Assembly (NCBI RefSeq): GCF_009905375.1
Contig: NC_133648.1
Span: forward strand, 91,266,631-91,330,630
DNA: 64,000 nucleotides
Source: Apium graveolens
Lineage: Eukaryota; Streptophyta; Magnoliopsida; Apiales; Apiaceae
Direction of reading: 5' to 3'
The notes beneath the pieces were generated by a model that worked only from the letters and a program-made list of their open reading frames with translations, made no database searches and had not been told where the DNA came from. The position numbers were made by a program, and so were the translations under genes. Below are positions 11,451 to 21,230 of the stretch, piece after piece. Positions within the stretch are counted from its first letter, which is position 1; each line of letters starts with the position of its first letter.

Positions 11451-12535
11451 ACTAGTCCGGACAAGCTATTAGTCAGGACTAGAGCAACCATTTTTACTTA
11501 GAATTAATTTTCTAACTAAAAGCCACCACTAGTCCGGACAAGCTATTAGTCAGGACTAGAGCAACCATTTTTACTTAGAATTAATTTTCTAACTAAAAGC
11601 CACCACTAGTCCAGACAAGCTATTAGTCAGGACTAGAGCAACCATTTTTACTTAGAATTAATTTTCTAACTAAAAGCCACCACTAGTCCGGACAAGCTAT
11701 TAGTCAGGACTAGAGCAACCATTTTTACTTAAAATTAATTTTCTAACTAAAATCCACCACTAGTCCGGACAAGCTATTAGTCAGGACTAGAGCAACCATT
11801 TTTACTTAGAATTAATTTTCTAACTAAAAGCCACCACTAGTCCGGACAAGCTATTAGTCAGGACTAGAGCAACCATTTTTACTTAGAATTAATTTTCTAA
11901 CTAAAAGCCACCATTAGTCCGGAGAAGCAATTAGTCAGGACTAGAGCAACCATTTTTACTTAGAATTAATTTTCTAATTAAAAGCCACCATTAGTCCGGA
12001 CAAGCAATTAGTCAGGACTAGAGCAACCATTTTTACTCGGAATTAATTTTCTAATTAAAAGCCACCACTAGTCTGGACAATCTATTAGTCAGGACTAGAG
12101 CAACCATTTTTACTTAGAATTATTTTCTAACTAAAAGCAACCACTAGTCCGGACAAGCTATTAGTCAGGACTAGATTAACCATTTGTACATATAATTAAT
12201 CTTCTAAATAAAAGCCACCACTAGTCCGGACAAAGCTATTAGTCTGGACTAGTGCAACCATTTTATTTAGAATAAATTTTCTAAATAAAAAAGCTAAACA
12301 CTAGTCCGGACAAAATACTAGTCAGGACTAGCGCAACCATCTTTACTTAGAATAAAATTGCTAAGTAAAAAAGCTAAACACTAGTCCGGACAAAATACTA
12401 GTCAGGACTAGCGCAACTATCTTTACTTAGAATAAACTTGCCAAGTAAAAAACCTAACTAATAGTCCGGACAAGCAATTAGTCAGGACTAGTACAACAAT
12501 TTTAACTTGGAAAAATATTCTAAGGCAAAAACAAA
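11451..12535. repeat. Tandem array 1: ~14 units of 77-80 bp in the Tat 3' region
   Basis: Units start near 11451, 11528, 11605, 11682, 11759, 11836, 11913, 11990, 12067, 12143, 12220, 12300, 12380 and 12460. The first nine steps are exactly 77 bp and the last steps about 80 bp. Each unit carries CTAGTCCGGACAAGC and TCAGGACTAG, which form CTAGTCC/GGACTAG inverted arms, and an AT-rich linker. The units are near-identical at the left and more diverged at the right. Satellite-like arrays in the 3' region are known for Tat/Ogre elements. Confidence 0.95.
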
Positions 12536-12697
12536 CTGCAAAAACAAACTACAAAAACAAAGCAAAATAACAGCAAGAAAAGCAAACATTAAAGAGTTAC
12601 CGGACTTAAAGGAGCCCGGAGCAAAGTACAAATAATTACAAAAATCAAATTTATCAAAAGTCTTCAAGAAATAACAAAATCATAAATCAGAGAAAAG
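12536..12697. other. Non-coding spacer between array 1 and antisense exon 3
   Basis: A-rich sequence with several 'aaaacaaac' repeats on the + strand. On the minus strand it would be the 3' UTR of the antisense gene. A possible polyadenylation region is suggested only by base composition. Confidence 0.4.
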
Positions 12698-13146
12698 TCA
12701 AGACTCCGGAGCACTAGGAGGCAGGAAGCTGGGGCAGGGCCCGTCGAACGGCTCCGGCTCCCCTAATCCGAGCTCAATATCTTCCTTGGCCTTAATAAAC
12801 TCTGTAACGAACGAGCTATCTCCGGAGCACCAGCATTAGCAAGAGCTTTATCATACTCCTCAGACCTTTTCAACTCCTCAATAACCTCGGCCTCTGGACG
12901 CACAACAGACATTTGCCTCCGGAGCTCAGCCAGTTCGGATTTCAGATCTGAAGCTTCTTTTTCAGCATTCTCAGCCCGGGTCCTGACATCATCAAGCTGC
13001 TGGTTCAGTCCGGAGAGAGAAGTGTCTTAAACAATGATCTGGTCCCGGAGCCGGCCAATCTCAGAGTCCTTATCAGCAATGGCAGTCCGTGAATTTTTGA
13101 GATCATTGTAGGCCAGAGAGGCTGATCCGGCCATATACCCACCAAG

Positions 13147-13223
13147 CTGCAAAAAATAGAGAAACTTAGAAAAATATTCTAAGGCAAATCAACACAAGAA
13201 ACAAGAACAAGAAGAAGAAATAC
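13147..13223 (-). other. Intron 2 of the antisense gene
   Basis: 77 bp, T-rich, GTATTTC...TTTTTTGCAG on the minus strand, phase 0. Without splicing the frame runs into a hydrophobic tail and stops at 13179. With it, exon 3 continues LGGYMAGSASLAYNDL and then a coiled-coil-like segment. Confidence 0.7.
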
Positions 13224-13756
13224 CTGACCCCAGAGCCGGGAACACTCCTTCATAGTTGCATCAAATCCAGACTGGTTCATCCTCCTCCAGTCAACTTGAG
13301 TAGGAATCCCAGCCATGAAACGAGCAACTTTATCCTCCAGTCCCGGACCACTTACATCCGAACTCTCATCATCAACATTCTTTCCCTTACCGGCCCCGGA
13401 CCCGGAACCAGCTTCAAAGTTTTCGGCCCGAGGAGGCTTGTTTCCAAGGGTCCGAAGCCTCTTCTTCCTCCTTCTAGAATCACCACCCGGAGCTTCGCCT
13501 ATAGGACCAAGATCCTCAAGATTAGCAAACTCATCTCCAATTTCAATCTCAACATCCTGCTCTAGAGCAGACTGATTAATATCAACTTCGGGCTCCGGTC
13601 TCGGAACCACATTACTCTGGGATCCCTCCTCCACAGAGGCATTAGATCCGGACCCAGCAACAGCAATCTTCTTTGGAAACTTGAAAGCTTTGCCAAGACC
13701 CTTCAACGCATCGCTATATGCCGAAGACGACATATCCGGATTATAGTGCGGCAAAC

Positions 13757-13865
13757 CTGCACAACAACAAAGAAAAAACACAAGTCAAAACCAATAAGGA
13801 ATCAAGGAAGATTAAGGAATATAAGAAACATACAAGAAGTCCGGACAAAAAGGAAAGCTACTTAC
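13757..13865 (-). other. Intron 1 of the antisense gene
   Basis: 109 bp, pyrimidine-rich, with GTAAGT at the 5' end and TTGTTGTTGTGCAG at the 3' end on the minus strand. Splicing leaves phase 1 and continues the reading frame into exon 2 (LPHYNPDMSS). Both ends match plant consensus, but splicing itself is inferred. Confidence 0.75.
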
Positions 13866-14892
13866 AGCCTAGCCTATGCATAGTTCTATGATTCATGAAA
13901 GTGTCTCAGGTCATTTGGAAACACAAACATTCGCAAAAAGCAAACATCAATCGGATAGCTTCACCCCGGAGCACATCCCTACGGAACCGAGTCTGGAACC
14001 CTTCGGCAGCAATATAAGGAAGATAGTACAAGTCCAAACCCCGGATCATGATCAACTCTCCATTCCAGTACTTCAATGAAGATTGCTGGATTACAGGCCT
14101 GTAGGAGCCACCATACCCGCACTCCGGAGCCCGGAACCAAAGTTCATAGAGAGGGAACTGACTGGACCGGACCAAATGAAAGATATGATGCCATAAATTG
14201 AACGTGGGCTGAACCTTAAATTGATTGGAAGTAGCAATAAACCAAGTCATCCACTTTATACCATTAGGTGTTATCTGTATCGGAGAAATCTTGTAGACGT
14301 ACTTGCACAGATGCTTCAGAAACAAGTGCCAATGAGGATTCCATCCGGACCGGAGATGCTCCAGCCACACTGGAACAAACCCATTAGCCGGTCTATGATG
14401 AACCCGCTCATCCGGAGTCGGCCATCTCCACTCGATCCGGGGGTCCAACTGAAAAGCAGTCCGGACTACAGAATCCTGAGCCGCGTGATCTAAGGCAGCG
14501 TACTCATCCTTCAGCTCATAGTACTCCTTAGCCACTATACTGTCAGCGAATTTCCTATCAAATGCTTCCCTATCATAAGGTCCCGGACCCGCGTTTTGCT
14601 GTCTAGCATACCCGGACCAGATGCTCCTATAATAAAACTTATCTTCTATCTCATCACTCTTGCTAACAAAGTAACCAAGATTCTCGACCCACAGACCCTC
14701 CGGACTACAAGGTACCTTCTTGGAGGAAATCTTGGCAACAAAAAGCTTCGTTATAGCTTCAGAGTCCGAGGTGGAAGCCTTCTTCCCCATCCCAACCCGC
14801 TCAGAATCACCAGAGGACTCATAATCCGAACCAGATGGCCCCGGATAGCAAGTTATGTAAGCCTTGGCAAGAGCTTTAGTTCGGACCATAAA

Positions 14893-15600
14893 CCTAAAAC
14901 AAGTGACAAAGGTTAGTCTAAAATCCTACAGTTTATTTATCTTGAAAGCTATATGGTCTGGACTACACTATTTTCAATTTTATTACAAGTCAAAAGCAAA
15001 CAGTCCGGAGACCCAAAACCCAAAACCTAAAAGCTACTCCGGACTCAAAACTAGCCTACTACCCCAACCCAAAGGGCACAGTAACACAAAAACAGCATAT
15101 TACAAATTCCAAAAAACAAGTTCATTAGTCCAGACTAGTCGATCAAGTCCAGACTTAACAAAAAACCCTAATCCCAGAAGCACTATCAACAAGAATTAAA
15201 AAGCAAAACAACCCCAAAGCTATATACATACACACATATACAACATTCAACAAAAACAAAACACAACAAAATGAATAACCCACAGAGACATAAACAAAAT
15301 CAATCCAAACTAAACAATATTAAGGCAAATAAAAAGGAGACAAACATAAAAGCAAGGGAAAAAGCTAAAAAGTAGAGATTACGGAGAGATTGAGGACGCT
15401 CGATCAACAGTCGTGACCTTGGAAACTTCTGCGACGAACACTAGAAAAGCTTCAAAGAAAGAGAGGAAAAGAGAAGAGAAAGATGCGAATAAATAAAAAG
15501 AAAAAGTAAAGCCCCAGGGGTGCCTTTTGTAGGCACGGTGAAATAATAACACCATGCCACATGGCAAGATCTGAACGGCCCATCAAAACCGTAATTAATA
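14893..15600 (-). promoter_or_regulatory. Putative promoter, 5' UTR and 5' UTR intron of the antisense gene
   Basis: On the minus strand, a T- and C-rich leader (about 15500-15390: CTTTCTCTTCTCTTTTCC) follows AT-rich TATA-like sequence (TTTTTATTTATTC, near 15500). A CTCTCC|GTAATC donor-like site is near 15385, followed by a long T-rich stretch. CACTTGTTTTAG at about 14893-14904 is an acceptor-like site six bases before the ATG. This resembles a plant gene with a 5' UTR intron. It is inference from base composition and consensus sites. Confidence 0.4.
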
Positions 15601-15694
15601 AAACTAATGATGAGGAACGTCTCTCCACATTCTTACAGCTATAACAATTCAAATAATTGGGGGGAAATTCCCCAAAACCGTTTCAACTTCCAAG

Positions 15695-16262
15695 TCCGGA
15701 CTCCTTCGCATAACGCAATCTGGACTTGGGGCAAGAAAAGCTCAACTCCTTCCAAAGACAACCACCTTAGTCCTGATTCGCCGAACTAAGAGCAATCCAG
15801 ACTAGGGGCAAGAAAAGCTCAACTCCTTCCAAAGACAACCACCTTAGTCCTGTTTCGCCAAACTAAAAGCAATCCGGACTGGGGGGCAAGAAAAGCTCAA
15901 CTCCTTCCAAAGACAACCACCTAGTCCTATTTCGCCGAACTAAGAGCAATCCGGACTGGGGGCAAGAAAAGCTCAACTCCTTCCAAAAACAACCACCTTA
16001 GTCTTGATTTGCCGAACTCAGCGAAATCCGGACTGGGGGCAATAAAAGCTCAACTTTTTCCAAAGAAAACCACCTTAGTCCTGATTTTCTGAACTCAACG
16101 CAATCCGGACTGGGGACAAAAAAAGCTCAGCTCCTTCCAAAGACAACAACCTTAGTCCTGATTCGCCGAACTCAGCGCAATCCGGACTGGGGGCAAAAAA
16201 AGCTCAGCTCCTTCCAAATACAACAACGTTAGTCCTGATTCGTCGGACTGAGGGGCAAGAAA
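15695..16262. repeat. Tandem array 2: ~7 units of ~77 bp in the Tat 3' region
   Basis: Copies of CAAGAAAAGCTCAACTCC start at 15732, 15809, 15887, 15963, 16040, 16117 and 16194, with a shortened last step (62 bp) to 16256. Each unit contains AATCCGGACTGGGGGC and CTTAGTCCTGATTCGCCGAA. The sequence differs from array 1, but the step is the same 77 bp and the AGTCC/GGACT core is shared. Confidence 0.93.
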
Positions 16263-16345
16263 AGTACAAAATCTTCTAAACAAAACAATCAAAGCTCATG
16301 TCCTACAGACAAACCCAAATTCACTCCCCCATCCAGAAAATTTGC

Positions 16346-16364
16346 ATAAGGGAGTGGGGGCACA
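16346..16364 (+). other. Polypurine tract of the Tat element
   Basis: ATAAGGGAGTGGGGGCACA immediately precedes the LTR start TGATAG (16365). The purine run AAGGGAGTGGGGG is the plus-strand primer site. The 4-base spacer (CACA) before the LTR is a little unusual. Confidence 0.7.
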
Positions 16365-17082
16365 TGATAGTACATATATCTCCTGGGAGTACTACTCCTA
16401 GGCTTTTAACCCTATATAGCTCCTGAAAGAACTACTCCTAGGCTCCTGACTCCATACAGCTCCTGGAAGTACTACTCCTAGGCTCTTGACTCCATACAGC
16501 TCCTGGAAGGACTACTCCTGGGCTCCTAACCCCATATAGCTCCTGGAAGGAATAATCCCGCACACTACCAGTCCTAACCAGCTCAGTCCCGCAAGCCTAA
16601 CCTTGGTAAATCCCAGCACGTGAGACGTTGGCCCAGGCACATGATGGGGACAACTGTCACACATCAATCATGGGAATAATCAGGGCACGTGTCAGAGGAT
16701 CCTCAGAACATTCCTCAGCTAGTCCCGCACTGACACGTGTAAAGCATCAACTCTAGCCAGGTGTCCTCCGCTTCCAAAACCAATGGCTACGATTTAAAGG
16801 TACCAACCCCAAAACCCTACCCCTGGGCTATAAATAGCCTAATGAGGTGAGGTTTTGGGGTTAATCATTCTTTCACACTCATATAGACACACAGTCACCT
16901 TACATTCATATTCATCTTCATCTTCCCAAGAAGCTAGTTCTTACTCTCAGGTCGGAGGCACCGCGAGACTCCAACCCCCCTTCCGGTGTTGTTTTGTAGG
17001 AACCCAACCACAACTACACCTCTACAGCGGCGAAGGATCCAGGACGGCGTCGAAGGAGCAGCCCCGCCACCAGGAGTTATCA
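16365..17082 (+). repeat. 3' LTR of the Tat element
   Basis: 718 bp, TGATAG...TTATCA, giving a 5-6 bp terminal inverted repeat (TGATAR/YTATCA). The first 197 bp hold a 40-bp tandem repeat. The TATA box is at 16829-16836, and the last 521 bp align with the 5' LTR remnant. Confidence 0.92.
16381..16560. repeat. 40-bp tandem repeat in U3 of the Tat LTR
   Basis: Units start exactly at 16381, 16421, 16461, 16501 and 16541 (four full, one partial). Each contains CTCCTGGAAG and ACTACTCCTAGGC. It lies about 270-450 bp upstream of the TATA box. The copy in the 5' LTR is off-window. Confidence 0.9.
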
Positions 17083-17814
17083 GTATACATTATTAACATG
17101 AACCGAAATATGGACATGGATATAATATAAAACCTAAAAATTATTAAACATACTTATATCCACATAAAAACAAAATTAAGAAACAATTATCTTTATCAAA
17201 TAACTAAAGCTCCTATCTATAGTCAAATGTTAATTATTTAAAAATAAAGATTTTGATTTATGTTCGCTAGTATAGACTCAGCTACATTGTATATTAGTTA
17301 ATTATTTAATAAAAATTACGATATAGTAATAAAAACTTATATTTTTATAATATAGTACTTTCACTAATTATAAAAAAATAATAAAAGATTAAATCAGCTA
17401 GATATTCTAGTACATATGTGGTCTGATTGTATTTGATATGTACTAATTTATAATCCGTGCGATGTATAAATAATAATTAAATGTATTTTATCGTTATATT
17501 ATTTATGCTTTGATGTGCATTTCCTTCATTAATAGTAAAACAAAAATTAAAAATTATAATATCTTCTCTCCATTTTTAAATAATTGACGTTTGACTTACT
17601 GGTACATACTTTTAAAAGTTTTGTCCGTATATTTAAAATTATTTTTTTAACTTTTTTGACTAAAATATCAATTCAAAAATTTAATTCACAATTTTTTTTA
17701 AAAAAATATAATTTTAATTAGGTGGCCAAAACACTTAAACATATATACCAAGAATTCAATTGAAAATTGTTTAAAAACAAAGAGTATGTAAATATGACAG
17801 TGTCTTAAGTAGTA
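17083..17814. other. Unassigned AT-rich spacer
   Basis: Non-LTR sequence flanking the Tat element, with no ORF of note. A stretch near 17560-17590 (CTCTCC...TAATTGACGTTTGAC) resembles one end of a diverged Stowaway-like element, but no partner end was found. Probably ancient intergenic sequence. Confidence 0.5.
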
Positions 17815-18039
17815 CTCCCTCCGTCCCACTGTAATTTTTACGTTACTATTCGACACACATCTCGAGACTTCTATAATGTATAGTTTCATAATATTTTTTC
17901 AATTTTTTTTGAATAAAAGTTTAAACATAACACTTTTATTCAAAAAAAAATTAAAAAATGTATTATGAAACTATACTTTAAACGAGTATTGAAAAGTATG
18001 CTGAAAAGTAACATAAATAATCCAGTGGGACAGAGGGAG
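17815..18039. mobile_element. Stowaway-type MITE (Tc1/mariner), 225 bp
   Basis: The left end CTCCCTCCGTCCCACTG and right end CAGTGGGACAGAGGGAG are inverted with one mismatch. Both are flanked by a TA target duplication (17813-17814 and 18040-18041). The whole element is a long palindrome, with central arms GAATAAAAGT and ACTTTTATTC. It has no coding capacity and would be mobilised in trans by a mariner-like transposase. Confidence 0.93.
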
Positions 18040-18041
18040 TA

Positions 18042-19130
18042 TTTATTATAAATTCCGACTAAAATGTATTATCGACGAGACTCGAATCTTGAAACTCATG
18101 CAATTATTTTAGAAAATAAATGAAATTAATGTGTAATTATACTTTGTTGTTGACGATGTTTAAACCCTTTACGAGAGGCATAGCCACAAACTCGGGAAAA
18201 TTCCAGAAACACTTTCAAACTTATATGCAAGTACTAAAGCACTTTATACCAAAGGGATAACTCGCTGTTTTTAAAACTCTCGCTTGAATCACCAATTTAA
18301 AAATGACATCATTTAAAAAATAAAATGACAAAACAGATCCCATTGTTTATTTATGTTATATCCAAAATATGTTTAAAGCAATATTCGAGTTAAAATCGAG
18401 TTAATTGGACAAAATTAGGGCAAAATTATGAAGATCCGTCAAATTAGGGCTTGCCCTTTCTGAGAAAGGCCCTTTAGGACATGAGATCATGGGCGCCCTA
18501 ACTTATATGGATGTTAGGGTGGACCCTGTTATTTTGTTGGCAACAAATGAATTTTTAGGCAGATTCTTTAGGCTTTTCGTGATGATAGGAAGACGATGGA
18601 TGATTATTACTAATATATTTTCTGCAGGTACTCTATTGAAGAACTCCTTTTTTTAATGCAACCACAGTAAGACAGTGTCCGTGGTCAGATATCTCCAGGA
18701 ATATGCCTAGACGGAAGGCTTCCTCATATAGTCAATGAGTGTCCTCATTGGGGATATGGGGTAAAATATGGTGTGTGTTTTGGGAGTTTTGTCTTTGTAG
18801 TCAACGGGTGTCCTCGTTGGAGACTTCGGAATATCCTGTACTTTGCACCCAAAAACTTGGGATCATTTGTCCTATAATCTGGTAGGGGCTCCTTATTCGG
18901 GGGACAAGAATACGTCCAACATTTGGGGTAAACCATGCTATACCTGCGTCCACGGACTAGAGAAACATCTGGTTGTGGAGGGTTATCCTCAGTCTAAGGA
19001 TTGAACGAGTTTTGGGCCTTTATGGTTAGGCCTCATCGGTAGAGATTCCTAAAACTCGTAGAAAATGATTTCCAATAGGTTTTCTACTGAGTCTCGGGAT
19101 GAGAAATCTAAGACCCTTAGGTTTTTTGTT
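18042..19130. other. Unassigned region, possible old LTR or non-autonomous element
   Basis: No supportable ORF. It includes two related hairpins (18729-18755 and 18799-18825) and a region around 18510 starting TGTTAGGGTGGACCC that looks LTR-like. A TATA-like TTATAAATAGGG lies just downstream (about 19158). A solo LTR or fragment is possible, but no second copy or TSD was found. Confidence 0.35.
18729..18825. repeat. Pair of imperfect direct repeats, each a small hairpin
   Basis: TAGTCAATGAGTGTCCTCATTGG and TAGTCAACGGGTGTCCTCGTTGG are about 70 bp apart. The first has AATGAG/CTCATT arms around TGTC. The second has AACGGG/CTCGTT, where one pair changed T-A to C-G on both sides and another became G-T. 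Confidence 0.6.
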
Positions 19131-19235
19131 CACCAAAAATAACGTTGACTTGATTCCTTATAAATAGGGATACGTATGCAAATTGAGAGAGAGAGAGAAG
19201 AGAGAGAGAGAGACTAACATTATTTTTGGTTAAAA
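19131..19235. repeat. ~105-bp foldback around a TATA-like box and a GA microsatellite
   Basis: The arms ACCAAAAATAACGTTGAC (about 19133) and its near-complement ACTAACATTATTTTTGGT (about 19213) face each other. Between them are CTTATAAATAGGGATACG and a (GA)n run of about 33 bp (19181-19213). It could be a small foldback element or a promoter remnant. Confidence 0.5.
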
Positions 19236-19562
19236 TAGTTCAAGACTTCCTGTTCCAAATGCAAATAAAGCATAGACATCTTATTGGAAGATTGTTCGAT
19301 CCCGAAAATCAAAACGGAGAGTATAGAATGTAAGTAGATTAGAGAGTTATGAGGATACATTTTTGAAATCACAGAACCTAATACATGACAAAACAAGTAT
19401 TTAATACAAAGAGGATGATAAATGAAACATGGATATTAAATAAATTCAAAAAACTAACACATAAGAATCACAGTCAAAAATTTAAAAATAAATTGCTAAA
19501 ACCCTAAGTCCAGGATGTATTATATAGGATGAATATCTTTATATACAAGTAAATTGGTTTAC

Positions 19563-19687
19563 CTGGAGGCAATTGTTGATGAAGAAGTATCTCTCGACCA
19601 ACCCTTAATTTTGGAGACATGTTTTATCTTGTCTTCAACTGACGGATAACTCCGTTTTGTTGTTTCTCTGCCGGAATGTAGAACCAT
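19563..19687 (-). other. Candidate first exon of an unknown host gene (weak)
   Basis: On the minus strand a TATATAAA box (about 19734-19743) is followed about 50 bp later by ATG at 19685-19687. A 41-codon basic, Ser/Thr-rich reading frame then runs to CCTCCAG|GTAAACC, a splice-donor-like site at 19562/19563. The 3' LTR of SIRE-B ends at 19747, three or four bases upstream of the TATA box. No downstream exon was identified, and unspliced the frame stops at once. It may be chance; I recognise no family. Confidence 0.25.
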
Positions 19688-20043
19688 TATTGTATTTTCC
19701 CCTTCTCTCTTTTCACCTCTTTTTCCTTCTATCTTTATATAAACCTTGTTGGGCAATGAATACAACAGGGGGGTGAATGTGTTTTGACAATTTTAATGGC
19801 TTTTTGAACTATTATGAATGATGAACAAAGTAATCTGTATTGTAGAGATAATATGCTTTAACAGAATAATTAAAACATGCGTATGAACACACTTATATTT
19901 TAAAACTCACTTAATTTTATATTAAAATCAAGCTAGTGTTTTGCTACAAATTTTTGGGTTCTTGGTATGTTAAGAACTCAGCTACTCTCTTGAAAGTTAT
20001 AAGATTTTTTAGATCTGTTTGTTACAACTAAAACAAAGCATCA

Positions 20044-20072
20044 AGTGTTTACTTTATAGAACAGTAAACACT
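20044..20072 (-). promoter_or_regulatory. TATA box of SIRE-B inside a perfect 10-bp inverted repeat
   Basis: The arms AGTGTTTACT (20044-20053) and AGTAAACACT (20063-20072) enclose a 9-bp loop. On the minus strand CTATAAAG (TATAAA) spans the arm/loop edge. It lies about 310 bp before the LTR 3' end, the right place for the core promoter. Confidence 0.6.
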
Positions 20073-20345
20073 GGTTTTTACACATCATGCAATATCATGT
20101 ACTAAACCCTACTTTTGGATAACTAAATCTTTCGATTTTTGGCTTAGTGTATCTTTGCAAATCGTGCATGTCTGTGACTTTACTTTGTCAGTTATCTTGG
20201 CCTTTGATCTTGTACTCTTCAAGCTACTTTTGTAGACTTTTTAAATCAGTGATTGATTTGCTTGTTGATTGATAATCTTGGATATTAAACTGATCTGCAT
20301 TCTGTACTTGAGCTTCACATCAAGATCTCCAGTTAGTTATATAGA

Positions 20346-20750
20346 GAACTCGACATCTCGATAAGTATAATGACTTATCGAGATCTCTAATTACTCTATA
20401 GCTGTTTTGACTTATCAAAGTATTTAAGTTCTCTAAGATAATTTGGCTTGTCGAGATCTCTTATCTTCATAAATTCATTTTGGCTTATCGACATCTCTGA
20501 GTTTTCTAGGGAAGAAATGACTTGTCGATATCTCAGAGATCTCTAGTGATATTTTGACTTGTCGATATCTCTGAGTTCTCTAGTGATATTTTGACTTGTC
20601 GATATCTCTGAGTTCTCTAGTGGAGAAATGACTTGTCGATATCTTCAATCTTCATGTCTTCAATTTGGCTTATCGATATCTCTGAGACTTCTCTATAAGC
20701 TTTCCTTGACTCCTCGATAAGTCATTCTGGAGTTCTCGAATGACTTCTCT
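20346..20750. repeat. Cluster of CTTGTCGATATCTCTGAG-type short repeats in SIRE-B U3
   Basis: About ten copies of GACTT(G/A)TCGA(T/G/C)ATCTC, several followed by TGAGTTCTCTAGTG with a step near 42 bp. Some face the opposite way (CTCGATAAGTCATT), so inverted pairs are possible. The cluster lies upstream of the TATA box in the direction of LTR transcription. No copies were noticed in the SIRE-B internal sequence. Confidence 0.85.
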
Positions 20751-21045
20751 ATAACACTTAATCTGTGACTTGTATATTTCTTGACTTAGAATGTTTTTTC
20801 CAAAATAGATTTATTCAACTCCAAGCTTCTTCACACTTTCTCCGAGGCATGATCTTCATGATCTTCTTCCAGAGTTTATTCTTAGGCTTGAGACTGTTTA
20901 CGGAAAAATACTCCAGTATAATCTATTTACATTTTTACAGACTTAAATGTTACAATACAAAATGCAAAATTAAATTATCATACAACTTACTTAGGGATGT
21001 CATTTTGATTTAGTCTTGTTTAGTACATGCATGTCTTGCACAACA

Positions 21046-21064
21046 ATCTCCCCAAATTTGTGAG
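21046..21064 (-). other. Polypurine tract of SIRE-B
   Basis: The minus strand reads CAAATTTGGGGAGAT directly before the LTR start TGTTGTGCAAG. It confirms minus orientation and marks this LTR as the 3' copy. Confidence 0.75.
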
Positions 21065-21230
21065 AATATTGCTTATCACAAATTCATGTCTGTTAACAAG
21101 ACTAACCCTAAGCTACAATGAATAATTTAAACTTTTCATACAAATTGACAGAAATATAACATTTAACATTGAGTGGTTATTGAAGTTTTGACAAGGACAT
21201 TCATTACATAAAATCCCCATAGCATGGCTT

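Larger units (their letters stand above)
12698..14889 (-). pseudogene. Antisense, intron-containing gene inside the Tat element (Transposase_28-like plus coiled coil)
   Basis: Exon 1 is 14889 down to 13866, exon 2 13756-13224, exon 3 13146-12698. Intron 1 (13865-13757) has donor GTAAGT and acceptor TTGTGCAG. Intron 2 (13223-13147) has donor GTATTT and acceptor TTTTGCAG. Exons 1 and 2 sum to a multiple of three, so the frame joins cleanly. Exon 1 encodes a domain resembling Pfam 'putative gypsy type transposon' (Transposase_28), with WNPHWHLFLKHLCKYVYKIS and QITPNGIKWMTWF. Exon 2 is acidic then basic (RRRKKRLRTL). Exon 3 is heptad-like and Glu/Lys/Leu-rich. Defects are a TGA at codon 328 (13906-13908, likely from CGA) and one or two frameshifts in exon 3. 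Antisense ORFs here are known in Retand-type elements; function is unknown. Confidence 0.8.
4553..17082 (+). mobile_element. Tat/Retand-type Ty3/gypsy retrotransposon with antisense gene and two tandem arrays
   Basis: In order: truncated 5' LTR, PBS, gag, PR, RT-RNase H, a second (archaeal-type) RNase H, integrase, tandem array 1, an antisense spliced gene, tandem array 2, PPT and 3' LTR. The second RNase H between the usual RNase H and integrase is diagnostic of the Tat lineage, and antisense ORFs 3' of pol are known from Retand-type members. The coding part is non-functional: many stops, plus an Asp-to-Asn change in the integrase triad. The first 197 bp of the 5' LTR are missing because Tekay-2 inserted there. 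The right flank is GTATA (17083-17087); its duplicate would be off-window to the left. Confidence 0.9.
19747..21045 (-). repeat. 3' LTR of SIRE-B
   Basis: 1,299 bp. On the minus strand it begins TGTTG and ends CAACA, a perfect 5-bp terminal inverted repeat typical of copia LTRs. U3 holds a cluster of short repeats (20346-20750) and a TATA box within a 10-bp inverted repeat (20044-20072). Confidence 0.85.

Noticed and set aside
11451..12535. Regular repeats resembling a CRISPR-like array
   Set aside because: Units are contiguous 77-bp tandem copies without unique spacers, inside a plant retrotransposon; satellite-like array is the right call.
17560..17700. Second Stowaway-like MITE
   Set aside because: Only one end-like sequence (CTCTCC...TTGACGTTTGAC); no inverted partner or TA duplication.
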